Part shown: piece after piece, positions 8,610-18,120 of the stretch
Position numbering within the stretch: the first letter of the stretch is position 1
Layout of the letters: every line of letters starts with the position of its first letter
Assembly (NCBI GenBank): GCA_964516135.1
Contig: CAZEWN010000010.1
Span: forward strand, 1 to 64,000
Length of the DNA stretch: 64,000 bases
Reading direction: 5' to 3'
From: 34-65-8 sp964516135
Lineage (GTDB): Bacteria > Pseudomonadota > Alphaproteobacteria > Sphingomonadales > Sphingomonadaceae
Program-made: the position numbers and the translations under genes
Notes under the pieces: generated by a model
What the model saw: only the letters and a program-made list of their open reading frames with translations
The model's database searches: none
What the model was told of the DNA's origin: nothing

Positions 8610-10330
8610 ACGCGCTGACGATCAGCACCGCGATCGCGACTGGTCGCGCGGACCTGGTTATCCACCGGCGGCGGTCGTTGCTGGTCGCGCAATTGCGCGT
8701 GATACTGGTGGCGGCGGTATTCGTATTGTTCGCGCTGGTTTCGGTCGCGCGGATCGGCTTCCTGGGAATGAGCGACCGCGCGATTGCGATCACCTCGCTC
8801 GAAGAGGCACTGCTCCCCCCGCGGGGTGAGATCACTGATCGCAACGGCGTGCCGCTGGCGCGTGCTTTCCCGGCTTACGCCCTGTGGTACAACCCCGAGG
8901 CACTGGGCGACCCGCAAAACCCGCTGGTCCGCTCGCCGCGCGAAGTGGCGGCGGAACTGGCGGCGATCTTTCCCGACCTCGACGAAGGCGAGATCGCGGA
9001 TCGGCTCGCTTCGGGGCAGAAGGGTTACCTGCGACGCCGGGTGTTGCCCGAGGAAGCCAACGCCATCCAGGAACTGGGCGAACTGGCGCTGGAACTGCCG
9101 CGCGAGAAGGAACGCCACTATCCGCAGGGCTCGCTCGGCGCGCACGTGCTCGGCTATGTCGACGCGGCGGGTGAGGGGCAGGTGGGCATGGAGCGCGTGC
9201 TCGATGATCGCCTGTCCGATCACGCGACCCGCGCGCAGCCGGTCGCGCTGTCGATCGACATGCGCGTGCAGGGCGCGCTGGAGGACGAACTGCGCCGCGG
9301 CATGCTGGCGACCAATGCGGCGGGCGCCGGCGGGGTGGTGCTCGATGTCGACACCGGCGAAATCATCGCGCTCGCATCGCTGCCCGACTTCGACCCCAAT
9401 CACATCGACGCGCGCGGCGCGAAGAACATGTTCAGCCGCGTGACCAGCGAAGTCTACGAGCTGGGTTCGACGTTCAAGCCGATCGTGGTCGCCGCCGCGA
9501 TCGACGCAGGGACAGTCCGCGATTTCGGCCGGATGTACCAGGCCAGCACGCCGCTGCGGTTCGGCCCGCACCAGATCCGCGACAGCCATCCGCTGGGCGC
9601 CTACATCAACATGCCGCAATCGCTGATCCATTCGTCCAACATCGTCACCGGGCAGATTGCCGACGAGCTGGGCCCGGAACGGCTGCGCCAGACGATGATG
9701 GACCTGGGCATGCATGAACGGCCCAAGATCGAACTGCCTGCGACCGGCGCGCCGATCTGGCCGCAGGGCAAGTGGGCGCGGGTGACCAACGCGACGGTCA
9801 GCTTCGGGCACGGCCTGTCGGTGACTCCGCTCCACCTCGCCAGCGCATACGCGGCGATGGTCAATGGCGGCGTCTGGCGTCCCTCCACACTGCGCAAGCT
9901 CACGGCCAGCGAGGTGCCGCAGGGCCGCCGGGTGTTCAAGGCATCGACCAGCTACCGGATGCGCCAGCTGCTGCGCCTGATCTCGCTCTATGGCACGGGC
10001 CGCAAGGGCGACGCGCCGGGTTACCGCGTCGGCGGCAAGACAGGCAGCGCGGAAAAGGCGGTCGGCGGGCGCTACAGCCAGCGGCTGCTGGTTTCGAACT
10101 TCGCTGCCGCATTCCCGATGGATAATCCGCGCTACGTCGTGCTGACCATGCTGGACGAGCCGCAAGGCACCACCGCCAGCTCGTTCCAGCGCACCGCTGC
10201 ATGGAACGCCGCGCCGATCGTGGGCCGACTGGTCCCGCGGATCGGTCCGTTGCTGGGCGTGCTGCCCGACGAAACGCGCGATGTTGACGTGAGCGACCTG
10301 CGCCCGCTGCTGCCCGAGGCGCAGAAATGA
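8606..10330 (+). CDS. ftsI: Septal peptidoglycan transpeptidase (PBP3)
   Basis: 574 aa class B penicillin-binding protein. A transmembrane helix lies at about 31-52, then the dimerisation domain from PPRGEITDRNG. Transpeptidase motifs are complete: SxxK (S288-K291, STFK), SSN (343-345) and KTG (478-480). It crosslinks septal peptidoglycan with FtsW. The start overlaps ftsL by 4 nt and the end overlaps murE by 4 nt. Confidence 0.97.
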   Translation: MNALTISTAIATGRADLVIHRRRSLLVAQLRVILVAAVFVLFALVSVARIGFLGMSDRAIAITSLEEALLPPRGEITDRNGVPLARAFPAYALWYNPEALGDPQNPLVRSPREVAAELAAIFPDLDEGEIADRLASGQKGYLRRRVLPEEANAIQELGELALELPREKERHYPQGSLGAHVLGYVDAAGEGQVGMERVLDDRLSDHATRAQPVALSIDMRVQGALEDELRRGMLATNAAGAGGVVLDVDTGEIIALASLPDFDPNHIDARGAKNMFSRVTSEVYELGSTFKPIVVAAAIDAGTVRDFGRMYQASTPLRFGPHQIRDSHPLGAYINMPQSLIHSSNIVTGQIADELGPERLRQTMMDLGMHERPKIELPATGAPIWPQGKWARVTNATVSFGHGLSVTPLHLASAYAAMVNGGVWRPSTLRKLTASEVPQGRRVFKASTSYRMRQLLRLISLYGTGRKGDAPGYRVGGKTGSAEKAVGGRYSQRLLVSNFAAAFPMDNPRYVVLTMLDEPQGTTASSFQRTAAWNAAPIVGRLVPRIGPLLGVLPDETRDVDVSDLRPLLPEAQK

Positions 10331-11793
10331 ACCTGGCGCGACTTCTCGAAGCTGCTGGCCGGCCCCAGCGCGGCGATGGCGAGGTGACCGGCTTCGCGAT
10401 CGATCACCGCAAGGTCGCGCCCGGCACAGTGTTCGGCGCGTTCCAGGGCGCTACGGTGAATGGTGAGGATTTCATCCCTGCCGCGATCACTGCCGGGGCG
10501 ATCGCGGTGGTCGCCCGGCCCGAGGTGCGGGTGGATGGCGCGCTGCACATTGCGGACGAGGCGCCACGCCGCGCCTTCGCGCATCTTGCCGCGCACTTCT
10601 TCCGCCCTGTGCCCGAAACGATCGTCGCGGTGACGGGCACCAACGGTAAGACGTCGACCGTCGAGATGACCCGCCAGCTATGGCGCATGGCGGGCGAGCG
10701 CGCGGCCAGCATTGGCACGCTTGGCGTGACGACGCCCGACGAAAGCGTTGCCACCGGCCTCACCACGCCCGACATCGTTACGTTCCTAGCCAACATGGCT
10801 GGTCTTGCGCGCGAAGGCGTCACCCACGTCGCTTACGAGGCATCGAGCCACGGGCTGTCGCAATACCGCAACGAAGGGGTGCCGGTGGTTGCCGCCGCCT
10901 TCACCAACATCAGCCGCGATCACCTCGACTATCATGCCAGCATGGAGGACTATTTCGCCGCCAAGATGCGTCTCGTCGATGAAGTGGTAACCGACGGGGC
11001 AAGCCTGGTGGTCTGGACCGGCCAGAGCGAGTGGGCCGACCGGGCCATCGAGCACGGGCAGGCGCGGCACCTGCGCGTGCTCACGGTGGGCGAGCGGGGG
11101 GAATTCATCCGCCTGCTCGCCCGTACCCCGACCCAGCTGGGGCAGGAACTCGTGCTCGAACATGACGGCAGGGAGCGCAAGCTCCGCTTGCCGCTGATCG
11201 GCGAATACCAGGTGGCCAACGCCCTGGTCGCGGCGGGGTTGGTGCTGGCGACGGGCGGCGATGCGGCGACGGTGTTCGATGGCATCGCGCGGCTCCAGCC
11301 GGTACGCGGGCGGCTCGAACGCGCGGCGATCGCTGGGTCGGGCGCGCCGGTCTATGTCGATTACGCCCACACCCCCGACGCGATCGAGGCGGCGATTGCC
11401 GCGCTGCGGCCGCATGTGACGGGCCGACTGATTACCGTGCTGGGCGCGGGCGGCGACCGCGACCACGGCAAGCGCGCGCCGATGGGCGCGGCCGCAGCAA
11501 TGGGGTCCGACGTCGTCATCGTTACCGACGACAATCCGCGCGGCGAGGATCCGGCGGTAATCCGCCGTTCGGTGCTGCTGGGCGCGGGCGCGGCGGCGCG
11601 CGAGATCGGCGACCGGCGTGCGGCGATCACGGCGGCGATCGCGGAAGCTGGCGCGGGAGACATCGTGCTGATTGCGGGCAAGGGTCATGAACAGGGTCAG
11701 ATTGTGGGGTCGGGAGAAAACATGAAGGTCCTGCCGTTCGACGATGTCGAAGTCGCGCGCGAGTGCGCCGCCAGCCTGGGGGCACGCGCATGA
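10327..11793 (+). CDS. murE: UDP-MurNAc-tripeptide synthetase MurE
   Basis: 488 aa Mur ligase. The ATP-binding TGTNGKTS is at about 103-110. DNPR (402-405) is the signature for meso-diaminopimelate addition, so the peptidoglycan is DAP type. It adds the third residue of the stem peptide in the cytosol. Start and stop overlap ftsI and murF by 4 nt each. Confidence 0.97.
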   Translation: MNLARLLEAAGRPQRGDGEVTGFAIDHRKVAPGTVFGAFQGATVNGEDFIPAAITAGAIAVVARPEVRVDGALHIADEAPRRAFAHLAAHFFRPVPETIVAVTGTNGKTSTVEMTRQLWRMAGERAASIGTLGVTTPDESVATGLTTPDIVTFLANMAGLAREGVTHVAYEASSHGLSQYRNEGVPVVAAAFTNISRDHLDYHASMEDYFAAKMRLVDEVVTDGASLVVWTGQSEWADRAIEHGQARHLRVLTVGERGEFIRLLARTPTQLGQELVLEHDGRERKLRLPLIGEYQVANALVAAGLVLATGGDAATVFDGIARLQPVRGRLERAAIAGSGAPVYVDYAHTPDAIEAAIAALRPHVTGRLITVLGAGGDRDHGKRAPMGAAAAMGSDVVIVTDDNPRGEDPAVIRRSVLLGAGAAAREIGDRRAAITAAIAEAGAGDIVLIAGKGHEQGQIVGSGENMKVLPFDDVEVARECAASLGARA

Positions 11794-13244
11794 GCCTGAC
11801 CGCGGCCCTGCGTTCCTGGCCGGTCACGACGCGCGACACGCTGCCGCTGGCGCTGTGGTCGGCGGCCGAGATCGCGCGCGCCACCGGCGGCACGGCCTCG
11901 GGCGATTTCCAGGTCTCGGGTGTCGAGATGGATTCGCGCGACGTGCGCAGCGGCGACCTGTTCGTCGCCTTGCGCGGAGAGGCGATGGATGGCCACGCGT
12001 TCGTCGACAAGGCGTTTGCCAATGGCGCGGCCGCCGCGCTGGTCGATCGGCCGGTCGATTATCCGCACGTGCTGGTGGCCGATACGACCGCCGCGCTCCA
12101 TGCGCTGGCTGCGGCCGCGCGCGGTCGGGCGCAGGCGACGCGGATCGGTGTGACCGGATCGGTCGGCAAGACCGGGGTCAAGGAAGCGATCTTCGCCGCG
12201 CTTGAACGCGGCAGCCGGGGCGCGGCGCATCGTTCGGTCCGCAGCTACAATAACCATGTCGGCGTGCCCCTCAGCTTGGCGCGGATGCCCGCGCGCAGCC
12301 GTTTCGGTGTGTTCGAGATGGGCATGAACCACGCAGGCGAAATCGCCAACCTGACCCAGCACGTGCGGCCGCATGTCGCCGTCATCACGACGATCGCACC
12401 GGCCCATATCGAAAACCTGGGTAGCGAAGAGGCAATTGCCGACGCCAAGGCGGAGATTTTTGGCGGGCTGGCTCATGGCGGCACCGCGGTCATCCCCGCC
12501 GACAGCCCGCACTTCGCACGGCTGCGCGCGGCGGCGGTGGCAGCGGGGGCGAAGGTGGTATCGTTCGGGCGCAACGCGGAGGCGGATGTGCGGCTGCTCG
12601 ACGCGATCCCCTCGGCCAACGGCGGCTCGCTGGTCACAGCCGACATGGGCGACACCCGGCTCTGCTTCTCGGTTGCCGAACCGGGCGAGCATTGGGTTGC
12701 CAATGCCCTTGCTGTGATGGCGGCGGTACGGGCCGCGGGCGGCGACTTGGGCGCGGCAGGGTTGGCGCTGGCTGAAATGGGCGGCCTGAAGGGGCGCGGC
12801 GCGCGCCATGCCATCGCGGCGCCGGGCGGCAAGGCGCTGCTGATCGACGAAAGCTACAACGCCAATCCGGCATCCATGCGCGCGACTTTGCGCCAGCTTG
12901 GCCAGACGCCGGCCACCCGCCGCATCGCCGTGCTGGGCGGCATGAAGGAACTGGGCGATTTCGCTGACGGTTTTCACGTGCAGCTGGCGGAACCGCTCGC
13001 GGAAGGAAATGTCGACCATGCGGTGCTGGTGGGCGACGAGATGCGTGTGCTCGCACGCCACTTGGGGAAAGGCGGCGCGGGCGCGCTTGCAGGCGGGATG
13101 AGCTTCGCGCATTGCGATGGGCCTGCCGAAGCAATCGCGGCGCTGGAGGAATACGGGATCACCGCCGGCGACGCGATCCTGGTCAAGGGGTCCAATTCGA
13201 TCGGACTCGGCAGGCTGGTGGCCCACATCGCGGGTCGTGGTTGA
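11790..13244 (+). CDS. murF: UDP-MurNAc-pentapeptide synthetase MurF
   Basis: 484 aa Mur ligase that adds D-Ala-D-Ala. The P-loop is GSVGKTGVKE, a usual MurF variant, with FEMGMNHAGEI and DESYNANPASM downstream. The ATG at 11790 overlaps the murE stop; an upstream in-frame start would extend into murE and is not used. A 19-bp gap separates it from mraY, the first real gap in the cluster. Confidence 0.97.
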   Translation: MSLTAALRSWPVTTRDTLPLALWSAAEIARATGGTASGDFQVSGVEMDSRDVRSGDLFVALRGEAMDGHAFVDKAFANGAAAALVDRPVDYPHVLVADTTAALHALAAAARGRAQATRIGVTGSVGKTGVKEAIFAALERGSRGAAHRSVRSYNNHVGVPLSLARMPARSRFGVFEMGMNHAGEIANLTQHVRPHVAVITTIAPAHIENLGSEEAIADAKAEIFGGLAHGGTAVIPADSPHFARLRAAAVAAGAKVVSFGRNAEADVRLLDAIPSANGGSLVTADMGDTRLCFSVAEPGEHWVANALAVMAAVRAAGGDLGAAGLALAEMGGLKGRGARHAIAAPGGKALLIDESYNANPASMRATLRQLGQTPATRRIAVLGGMKELGDFADGFHVQLAEPLAEGNVDHAVLVGDEMRVLARHLGKGGAGALAGGMSFAHCDGPAEAIAALEEYGITAGDAILVKGSNSIGLGRLVAHIAGRG

Positions 13245-13263
13245 AATGCGTCGGGACGCCTGA

Positions 13264-14334
13264 ATGCTCTATCTGCTCGCCGAGTGGCTGAATTTCGAGG
13301 GGGCGTCCAACCTCGTCCGCTACCAGACCTTCCGCGCCGGGGCGACTTTGCTGACCGCGCTGCTGATCGGCCTCTTCATCGGTCCCCGCTTCATCAACAT
13401 GCTGCGCGTGCGGCAGGGGAAGGGCCAGCCGATCCGCGAGGACGGGCCGCAGACGCACTTGGCGAAGCGTGGCACGCCGACCATGGGCGGGCTGATGATC
13501 CTGACCGCGCTGGTCCTGTCGATGCTGTTGTGGATGGACCTTCGCAATCCCTTCGTTTGGGCATGCCTGGCGGTGACGGCGGGTTTCGGGCTGATCGGCT
13601 TCCTTGACGATTACGACAAGGTGTCCAAGGCAAGCCACCGGGGCGTGTCGGGCAAGGTGCGGTTGCTGCTGGAATTCGTGGTCGCGGGGATTGCCGCGAC
13701 GATCATCGTCAGCCAGGTCAACACTTTCCTCTATGTCCCCTTCTTCAACAACCTCGGGTTCGAGCTGGGGCCTTTCTATTACCTGTTCGCGGCGATCGTT
13801 ATCGTGGGCGCGGGCAATGCGGTGAACCTGACCGATGGGCTGGATGGCCTCGCGATCATGCCGGTAATCATCGCCGCGGGCACTTTCGCGATCATCGCCT
13901 ATCTCGTTGGGCGGGCGGATTACTCCGCCTATCTCGGGATCCCGCACGTTCCAGGCGCGGGCGAGCTGGCGATCCTGTGCGCGGGGATCATGGGGGCGGG
14001 GCTCGCCTTCCTGTGGTTCAACGCCCCGCCGGCCGCCGTGTTCATGGGCGACACCGGCAGTCTCGCGCTTGGCGGCGCGCTGGGCGCGATCGCGGTGGCC
14101 AGCCAACACGAGATCGTCCTGGCCATCGTCGGCGGGCTGTTCGTGGTCGAGGCATTGTCAGTCATCATTCAGGTGTTCTGGTTCAAGCGCACCGGCAAGC
14201 GGGTGTTCCGCATGGCGCCGATCCACCATCATTTCGAACAGCTCGGCTGGAGCGAAAGCAAGGTGGTGATCCGGTTCTGGATCGTGGCCATCGTGCTGGC
14301 GCTGATGGGCCTCGCAACGCTCAAGGTCCGATGA
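13264..14334 (+). CDS. mraY: Phospho-MurNAc-pentapeptide translocase MraY
   Basis: 356 aa, about ten transmembrane helices. Catalytic and Mg-binding motifs are visible: FLDDYDKV, NAVNLTDGLDGLA and the C-terminal IHHHFE. It makes lipid I on the cytoplasmic membrane from UDP-MurNAc-pentapeptide and undecaprenyl phosphate. The stop overlaps murD by 4 nt. Confidence 0.97.
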   Translation: MLYLLAEWLNFEGASNLVRYQTFRAGATLLTALLIGLFIGPRFINMLRVRQGKGQPIREDGPQTHLAKRGTPTMGGLMILTALVLSMLLWMDLRNPFVWACLAVTAGFGLIGFLDDYDKVSKASHRGVSGKVRLLLEFVVAGIAATIIVSQVNTFLYVPFFNNLGFELGPFYYLFAAIVIVGAGNAVNLTDGLDGLAIMPVIIAAGTFAIIAYLVGRADYSAYLGIPHVPGAGELAILCAGIMGAGLAFLWFNAPPAAVFMGDTGSLALGGALGAIAVASQHEIVLAIVGGLFVVEALSVIIQVFWFKRTGKRVFRMAPIHHHFEQLGWSESKVVIRFWIVAIVLALMGLATLKVR

Positions 14335-15692
14335 TCACCAGCCCCGCCTTCTCCGGCAAACGCTACGCCGTCCTCGGCCTTGCCCGGTCGGGCCTGGCCG
14401 CAGCCGAGGCGCTGCTGGCGAGCGGGGCCGAGGTCACCGCGTGGGACCGGCAGGATGTCGCGCGCGACAAGCTGGCCGGGCGCGCCACGCTGGCCGACCC
14501 GATGGAGCTCGACCTCGCCGGGTTTGCCGGAGTGGTCGTCTCGCCCGGCGTACCGCTCAACACCCATCCCATCGTGCAGCACGCGGCCCGCTATGGCGTG
14601 CCGGTAATTGGCGACATCGAGTTGTTCGCGCAGGCCCGCGCCGCGCTGCCGGATCACAGGGTCGTCGGGATTACCGGCACCAACGGCAAGTCGACCACCA
14701 CCGCGCTGGTCACGCATATCCTCGAAACCGCCGGCGTGCCCGCGCTGATGGGCGGCAATATCGGGCTGCCGATCCTGGCACAGGATCCGCTGCCCGCAGG
14801 CGGGGTCTATGTCCTGGAACTGTCGAGTTACCAGATCGACCTGACATTCTCGCTCGCCTGCGATGCGGCCGCGCTGCTCAATATCACGCCCGATCATCTC
14901 GATCGCTACGATGGTTTCGATGCCTATGCCGCGGCCAAGGCACGCCTGTTCGGCCTGCAGGGCGCGGACCAGTTCGCGGTGTTCGGCTGCGGCGATGCGC
15001 CCACCCGTTCCATCCGCGAGCGGGAAGCGGCGCGGCGCGGGCCAGATCGGGCAGCTTGTGTGGAATATGCGTCGCTGCGCGCCGGGCAGGCTGGCTGGCC
15101 GTCGCTGCAGGGGCCGCACAATCTAGAAAACGTCGCGGTCGCCATGGCGATTGTGGGCGAACTGGGCGTGTCGCACGAGGTTGCCTTGCGCGCGCTTGCC
15201 AGCTTTCGCGGGTTGCCGCACCGGATGGAACGAGTCGGCACGTTCGACGGGGTTCTGTTCGTCAACGACAGCAAGGCCACCAATACCGATTCGACCGCCC
15301 CCGCGCTCGCCGCATTTCCTGCCCAAGGCACGGCACCGCGCATCCACTGGATCGTTGGCGGGCTGCCGAAGGAGGACGGGCTGGGCGCCTGCGCGGAGCA
15401 CCTGGGCAACGTCGCCGCCGCCTATACCATCGGCGAGGCAGGCCCGCGCTTTGCCGAACTGCTCGAACCGCACCTGCATGTCGAGCGCAGCGAGCTGATG
15501 TGCGAGGCGCTGCAGCGCGCCGCCGCCGCTGCCCGGCCCGGCGATGTGGTGCTGCTGTCCCCGGCCTGCGCCAGTTTCGACCAGTTCCGCGATTACGAAC
15601 GGCGCGGCGAACATTTCCGCACCATCGTGGGCGCGCTGGTTGGCGAAGGTGGAGCTGGCGATCCGTGCGACACGGAAAGCCCACGCGCATGA
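14331..15692 (+). CDS. murD: UDP-MurNAc-L-Ala-D-Glu ligase MurD
   Basis: 453 aa. The Rossmann-like N-terminus (LGLARSGLAA) binds UDP, the P-loop is GITGTNGKSTTT, and NDSKATNTDST and LSPACASFD are MurD motifs. It adds D-glutamate to UDP-MurNAc-L-Ala. The start at 14331 overlaps the mraY stop; an open frame extending upstream to 13977 is only overlap with mraY. Confidence 0.97.
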   Translation: MITSPAFSGKRYAVLGLARSGLAAAEALLASGAEVTAWDRQDVARDKLAGRATLADPMELDLAGFAGVVVSPGVPLNTHPIVQHAARYGVPVIGDIELFAQARAALPDHRVVGITGTNGKSTTTALVTHILETAGVPALMGGNIGLPILAQDPLPAGGVYVLELSSYQIDLTFSLACDAAALLNITPDHLDRYDGFDAYAAAKARLFGLQGADQFAVFGCGDAPTRSIREREAARRGPDRAACVEYASLRAGQAGWPSLQGPHNLENVAVAMAIVGELGVSHEVALRALASFRGLPHRMERVGTFDGVLFVNDSKATNTDSTAPALAAFPAQGTAPRIHWIVGGLPKEDGLGACAEHLGNVAAAYTIGEAGPRFAELLEPHLHVERSELMCEALQRAAAAARPGDVVLLSPACASFDQFRDYERRGEHFRTIVGALVGEGGAGDPCDTESPRA

Positions 15693-16930
15693 GCATGGCC
15701 GAACCTTATGTCCCGCGCGTTGGCGAACGGGTCACGGCGCCACAACGCTATCGCCGGTCGCGCTTGAACGAGATCAAGATCTGGTGGCGCGAAGTCGACC
15801 GCGTGTTGCTGTGCCTGATCCTCGCTCTGATGGCGATCGGCATGGCCGCGGTCGCCGCAGCATCGCCCGCCAGCGCGCGGCGCTTGTCCACCGCCGCGGT
15901 GGCGCTGCCCGATCTCTATTTCTACTGGGCGCACGTGCGATGGCAACTCGTCGGCCTGGCGGTGATGATCGCGGCCTCGATGATGTCGAAGGACAACGCC
16001 CGGCGCCTCGGCATCCTGCTGGCTGCGGGCATGGTGGCGCTGATGGTGCTGGTTCCGTTCCTGGGGCACGAGGTCAATGGCGCGAAACGATGGATCAACC
16101 TGGGTTTCCGCTTCCAGCCGTCCGAATTCCTGAAACCGGGCTTCGCGATCGCGCTGGCATGGATATTGTCGTGGCGCCTGCGCGATCCCGATCTTCCGGT
16201 GCTGTCGCTCGCGACGGCGGCCATGGCGCTGGTGGCGGTGTTGCTGATGCTGCAGCCCAACCTTGGCGACACGGTGCTGTTCGCGGGCGTATGGTTCGTG
16301 CTGATCACGCTGGCGGGCGTGCCCCTGGCGCGGATCGGGGCGTTGGCGGGAATTGGTGTCGTCGGCATGACGGCGACCTATTTCCTTTACGATAACGCGC
16401 GCCACCGGATCGATTCCTTCATCGGCGGCGGGACCGCGTTCGATCAGGTGGACCTGGCGGAAAAAACCCTGCTGGCCGGCGGTTGGACCGGTTCGGGCAT
16501 GTGGCTGGGTACCCGCAAGCTCAACCTGCCCGAGGCGCATACCGATTACATCTTCTCCGTGATCGGCGAAGAGTTCGGGCTGATCATCTGCGCCGTCGTG
16601 GTGCTGCTCTACCTCGCCATCATCGTGCGCGTGCTGGTGCGCCTGGCGGACGAGGACAACCTTTTCACCCTGCTCGCCGCAGCGGGCCTCGCGACCCAGA
16701 TCGGCGGGCAGGCGTTCATCAACATCCTGGTGAACCTGCAGCTGTTCCCGTCCAAGGGGATGACGCTGCCGCTGGTATCGTATGGCGGTTCTTCTACCAT
16801 CGCGGTGTGCCTGGCGGTGGGGCTGCTGCTGGCGGTGACCCGGCGCAATCCTTTCCTGAGCCGGGATACCGAGGGGCTGCGCGCATTCTTCGAACAGCGG
16901 CTGGCGAAGGGCGAAGGGGACCGGGCATGA
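15689..16930 (+). CDS. ftsW: Septal peptidoglycan glycosyltransferase FtsW
   Basis: 413 aa SEDS protein with about ten transmembrane helices. Conserved segments include GAKRWINLGFRFQPSEFLK, ending in the family's key QPSE/K stretch, and the C-terminal GMTLPLVSYGGSS. It polymerises lipid II at the septum with PBP3. The N-terminus is cytosolic and basic, slightly longer than in E. coli. It overlaps murD and murG by 4 nt each. Confidence 0.96.
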   Translation: MSMAEPYVPRVGERVTAPQRYRRSRLNEIKIWWREVDRVLLCLILALMAIGMAAVAAASPASARRLSTAAVALPDLYFYWAHVRWQLVGLAVMIAASMMSKDNARRLGILLAAGMVALMVLVPFLGHEVNGAKRWINLGFRFQPSEFLKPGFAIALAWILSWRLRDPDLPVLSLATAAMALVAVLLMLQPNLGDTVLFAGVWFVLITLAGVPLARIGALAGIGVVGMTATYFLYDNARHRIDSFIGGGTAFDQVDLAEKTLLAGGWTGSGMWLGTRKLNLPEAHTDYIFSVIGEEFGLIICAVVVLLYLAIIVRVLVRLADEDNLFTLLAAAGLATQIGGQAFINILVNLQLFPSKGMTLPLVSYGGSSTIAVCLAVGLLLAVTRRNPFLSRDTEGLRAFFEQRLAKGEGDRA

Positions 16931-18120
16931 CTCAGCACGCGCCGCGCGCATCGCGCCACTACGTGCTTGCCGCCGGGGGGACGGGGGGCCACCTGATCCC
17001 CGCCTTCGCACTGGCGACCGAATTGGCGGAGCGCGGCCATCACGTGGCGCTGATCACCGATGAACGCGGCGCGGGAATTCCCGGCAAGCCATCGTTCCTG
17101 CCCACGCACGTGCTGCCCGCGGGCCGGTTTGGCAAGAACCCGCTTGGCTGGATCGCGGGCGTGCGGGCAGTGCTCGAGGGCCGCCAGATGGCTCGCCGCC
17201 TGTTCGACCATTTTCAACCGAGCGCGGTCGTGGGGTTTGGCGGTTATCCGGCTTTGCCTGCGCTGCTGGCGGCGACAGCGGCGGGCATTCCCAGCCTGGT
17301 GCACGAACAGAACGCCGTGCTGGGCCGGGTCAACCGCCTGCTGGCGCGGCGGGTTGATGCGATCGCCACCGCATACCCCGAGGTCCGTCGGCTTTCCGCC
17401 CGGCACGCGGGGAAGGTTCACCTGGTCGGCAATCCGGTGCGCGCCGAGGTGCTGGCGCTGCGCGAGGAAGAGTTCCCGCCGTTCACCGAGGATGGCCTGC
17501 TCAAGGTGCTGGTCACCGGCGGCAGCCAGGGCGCGCGCGTGCTGAGCGAGATTGTGCCCGATGGCCTCGCCATGCTCCAGCCCGCGCTGCGCCAGCGGCT
17601 GCAGGTGACGCAGCAATGCCGCGAGGAGGATCTGGAGGCGGTCCGGAACCGCTACCGCAGCCACGATATTCCGGCCGAACTGGGCACATATTTCGAGGAT
17701 ATGTCGGCGCGCCTCGCTGACGCTCACCTGTTCATCGGCCGCGCGGGCGCCTCGACGATTGCGGAGCTGACTGCGGTGGGCCGCCCCGCAATCCTGGTCC
17801 CGCTGCCGATCGCGACCGACGACCACCAGGCCGCCAACACGCGCGAGATGACCCAGGCGGGCGGTGCGCGGATGATCCGGCAGGCCTCGTTCACGCCCAA
17901 GGAGCTGGCCAAGCAGATCCAGGTTATGGCGCAGCGGCCCGACACGCTTGCGACCGCGGCGCACGCGGCATGGAACTGCGGCCGCCCCAACGCCGTCGGC
18001 GACCTGGCCGACCTGGTTGAAAGTTTCGGCGGCGACGCGTTGATGGACGTGATCCGCGTTGCGGGAGTGGAAGCGCAGCCGAGCGGACAGGGCGCGCTGG
18101 CGCGAGGTGCGGCGGAATGA
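16927..18120 (+). CDS. murG: Lipid II synthase MurG
   Basis: 397 aa GT-B glycosyltransferase. The N-terminal loop GGTGGHLIPA, the HEQNAVLGRVNR segment and the C-terminal GRAGASTIAEL with DDHQAANTRE are MurG signatures. It transfers GlcNAc from UDP-GlcNAc to lipid I at the inner membrane face. The C-terminus is about 40 residues longer than the E. coli protein. Confidence 0.97.
   Translation: MTQHAPRASRHYVLAAGGTGGHLIPAFALATELAERGHHVALITDERGAGIPGKPSFLPTHVLPAGRFGKNPLGWIAGVRAVLEGRQMARRLFDHFQPSAVVGFGGYPALPALLAATAAGIPSLVHEQNAVLGRVNRLLARRVDAIATAYPEVRRLSARHAGKVHLVGNPVRAEVLALREEEFPPFTEDGLLKVLVTGGSQGARVLSEIVPDGLAMLQPALRQRLQVTQQCREEDLEAVRNRYRSHDIPAELGTYFEDMSARLADAHLFIGRAGASTIAELTAVGRPAILVPLPIATDDHQAANTREMTQAGGARMIRQASFTPKELAKQIQVMAQRPDTLATAAHAAWNCGRPNAVGDLADLVESFGGDALMDVIRVAGVEAQPSGQGALARGAAE

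Noticed and set aside
8655..8670. DnaA-box-like sequence within ftsI
   Set aside because: One mismatch within coding sequence and no cluster of boxes; likely chance.
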